This document shows positions 62,803-64,000 of a stretch of 64,000 nt of DNA, one piece after another. Every line of letters begins with the position of its first letter. Position 1 is the first letter of the stretch. The position numbers and the translations under genes were made by a program. The notes below the pieces were generated by a model. It made no database searches. It worked only from the letters and a program-made list of their open reading frames with translations, and was not told the origin of the DNA. This DNA is from Bosea sp. 685 (GTDB taxonomy: Bacteria > Pseudomonadota > Alphaproteobacteria > Rhizobiales > Beijerinckiaceae). The DNA lies in NCBI RefSeq assembly GCF_031884435.1, contig NZ_CP134779.1, forward strand, positions 1,674,001 through 1,738,000. The letters run 5' to 3'.

Positions 62803-64000
62803 TTGAACACTTTTCTGAAGAAGGGCGTCAGCTATCGGCTGGCGGCCGTGGGTTTCGTTTGTGTCTGGGTGATCCTGTGCTGGCCATGGCTTTCAGGTTC
62901 CGTCACGATTCCATTCGACGCCAAGGCGCATTTCCAGGCGCAGATCCAGTTCCTGGCGCAGGCTCTGCATAGCGGCCAGTCGCCGTTCTGGACGCATAAT
63001 GTCTTCGGCGGCTCCCCCCAGGTCGCCGATCCGCAATCGCTGATCTTTTCGCCCGCGATCCTGCTCGCTTTGCTGACGTCGTCGCCGAGCTTCCGCGAGG
63101 TTGATGCCTATGTGTTGGCGCATCTGCTTGCGGGCGGCCTTGCCCTGCTGATGTTCTTCCGCGACCGCAAATGGCACCCTGCCGGCGGCCTGCTCGCAGC
63201 GATCGTATTCGCTTTCGGCGCCTCGGCCGCATGGCGCGTGCAGCATGTCGGGCAGATTGCGAGCCTTGCCTTCTTCGCCATAGCCTTCTGGCTGACGGCG
63301 CGCATGCTGCAACGCTCCTCGCTGCTCTCCGGCGCGCTTGCGGGCCTCGCCGGCGGTATGATGGTGCTGGAGCCGGACCAGGTCGCGATGCTGGGCGCCT
63401 ATGTGCTGATCGGCATGGTTTTGGCGCATTGGCTCTCGGGCGGCTGGGCTGCTGTCCGCACCAGCCTCGCGCCGATCACGGTGGCGAGCCTGGCCGGGAT
63501 CCTGACGATTGCGCTGCCCTTGCTCTGGACCTGGCTCTTCGCGGAGGCGACGACGCGGCCGGAGATCGATTTCGTCGAGGCAGGCCGCGGCTCGCTGCAC
63601 CCGGCCTCGCTGCTCACCGCCTTCGTTGCGGATCTGTTCGGCGCGCGTGATCCGGCCGTCGATTTCTGGGGTCCCTACAGCCCCGCCTGGAATGCCAAGG
63701 AGCTGTTCCTGTCGCAGAACATGGGGCAGGTCTATATCGGTGCGTTGCCGCTGCTCTTGCTGATCGCGCCCGGCCTGACGCGTGGCTGGCTCTGGGACAA
63801 GGCCATCCGGCCGCTCAGCCTGCTCTTCCTCTTCATGGTGCTGTTCGCGCTTGGCCGCTACACGCCGGCCTTCCACCTGTTCTACGAATATCTGCCGGGG
63901 GTGAAGGCCTTCCGCAGGCCGGCGGATTCGACCTTCCTGATCGGCGGGCTCGGCGCCATCCTCGCTGGCTATGTGCTGCATCGCCTGCTGTCGGAGGAGA
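62803..64000 (+). CDS. YfhO-like multispanning membrane protein, 3' end outside the window
   Basis: An open frame of at least 399 codons running off the right edge, probably starting with TTG at 62803 after GGGGGGTCC. It has many hydrophobic spans, with polar loops such as PFDAKAHFQAQIQFLA and WTHNVFGGSPQVADPQSLIF near residues 33-70, and GVKAFRRPADSTFLIGG near the truncated end. These resemble YfhO-type or GT-C-fold membrane proteins that modify surface glycans. The resemblance is moderate and the C-terminus is missing, so this is tentative. Confidence 0.7.
   Translation, partial: MNTFLKKGVSYRLAAVGFVCVWVILCWPWLSGSVTIPFDAKAHFQAQIQFLAQALHSGQSPFWTHNVFGGSPQVADPQSLIFSPAILLALLTSSPSFREVDAYVLAHLLAGGLALLMFFRDRKWHPAGGLLAAIVFAFGASAAWRVQHVGQIASLAFFAIAFWLTARMLQRSSLLSGALAGLAGGMMVLEPDQVAMLGAYVLIGMVLAHWLSGGWAAVRTSLAPITVASLAGILTIALPLLWTWLFAEATTRPEIDFVEAGRGSLHPASLLTAFVADLFGARDPAVDFWGPYSPAWNAKELFLSQNMGQVYIGALPLLLLIAPGLTRGWLWDKAIRPLSLLFLFMVLFALGRYTPAFHLFYEYLPGVKAFRRPADSTFLIGGLGAILAGYVLHRLLSEE

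Overview
The window is GC-rich, gene-dense bacterial DNA. Gene content and style suggest an alphaproteobacterium, most likely Hyphomicrobiales and perhaps a Bosea-like or Methylobacteriaceae-like organism. This placement is inferred from protein resemblance and from several families of short palindromic intergenic repeats typical of that group; no marker gene in the window proves it. One tRNA (Lys, CTT anticodon) is present. There is no rRNA and no CRISPR array.

Layout, left to right. (1) 0-9 kb: branched-chain amino acid synthesis. ilvI and ilvH are separated by an Asp/Glu racemase-family gene and a GST. A MazE/MazF-type toxin-antitoxin pair, an AraC regulator, a haloacid-dehalogenase-family hydrolase and a DUF924 gene follow, then a TetR regulator directly ahead of ilvC. 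(2) 9-17 kb: three consecutive tiny single-span membrane proteins, a secreted ComEA-like protein, a DedA protein, and a nitrate/sulfonate/taurine-type ABC transporter. The transporter's ATPase and permease genes are separated from its binding-protein gene by an inserted-looking GNAT gene and a duplicated-DUF3592 membrane protein. (3) 17-28 kb: pdxY, an EEP-family hydrolase, PhzF, NUDIX, an M3 peptidase, a lipoprotein, leuA preceded by a leucine-rich leader peptide, and an NCS2 permease. (4) 28-35.5 kb: tRNA-Lys, a small secreted Gly/Tyr/Arg-rich protein, a 1745-residue autotransporter and a proline-rich mini-protein. (5) 35.5-43 kb: an M20 peptidase and a dipeptide-type ABC transporter (two permeases and a binding protein, no ATPases), a divergent LysR gene, and a small SNF2-type helicase coupled to it. 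(6) 43-56.9 kb: glycogen and maltodextrin metabolism (malQ, glgB, glgA, two glgX genes, glgP; no glgC). (7) 57-62.6 kb: an SDR gene, a 1420-bp IS4-family element, then a urate-degradation set (puuE-uraD fusion, uraH, puuD). (8) The right edge holds the first part of a YfhO-like multispanning membrane protein.

Working together: ilvI/ilvH/ilvC make the shared valine/isoleucine/leucine precursors and leuA diverts carbon to leucine. A leader peptide with five consecutive Leu codons implies leucine-responsive attenuation of leuA. The glg genes build and dismantle glycogen. PuuD, UraH and the PuuE-UraD fusion together take urate to allantoate. The dipeptide transporter and M20 peptidase form a peptide uptake and use unit.

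The observations most worth a second look are: the leuA leader peptide with competing hairpin arms; the IS4 element whose 10-bp target duplication is centred on the apex of a palindromic repeat; the GNAT gene bracketed by a 39-bp direct repeat of the permease 3' end that differs only synonymously; the three-gene run of tiny membrane proteins; and the small SNF2 helicase translationally coupled to a LysR regulator.
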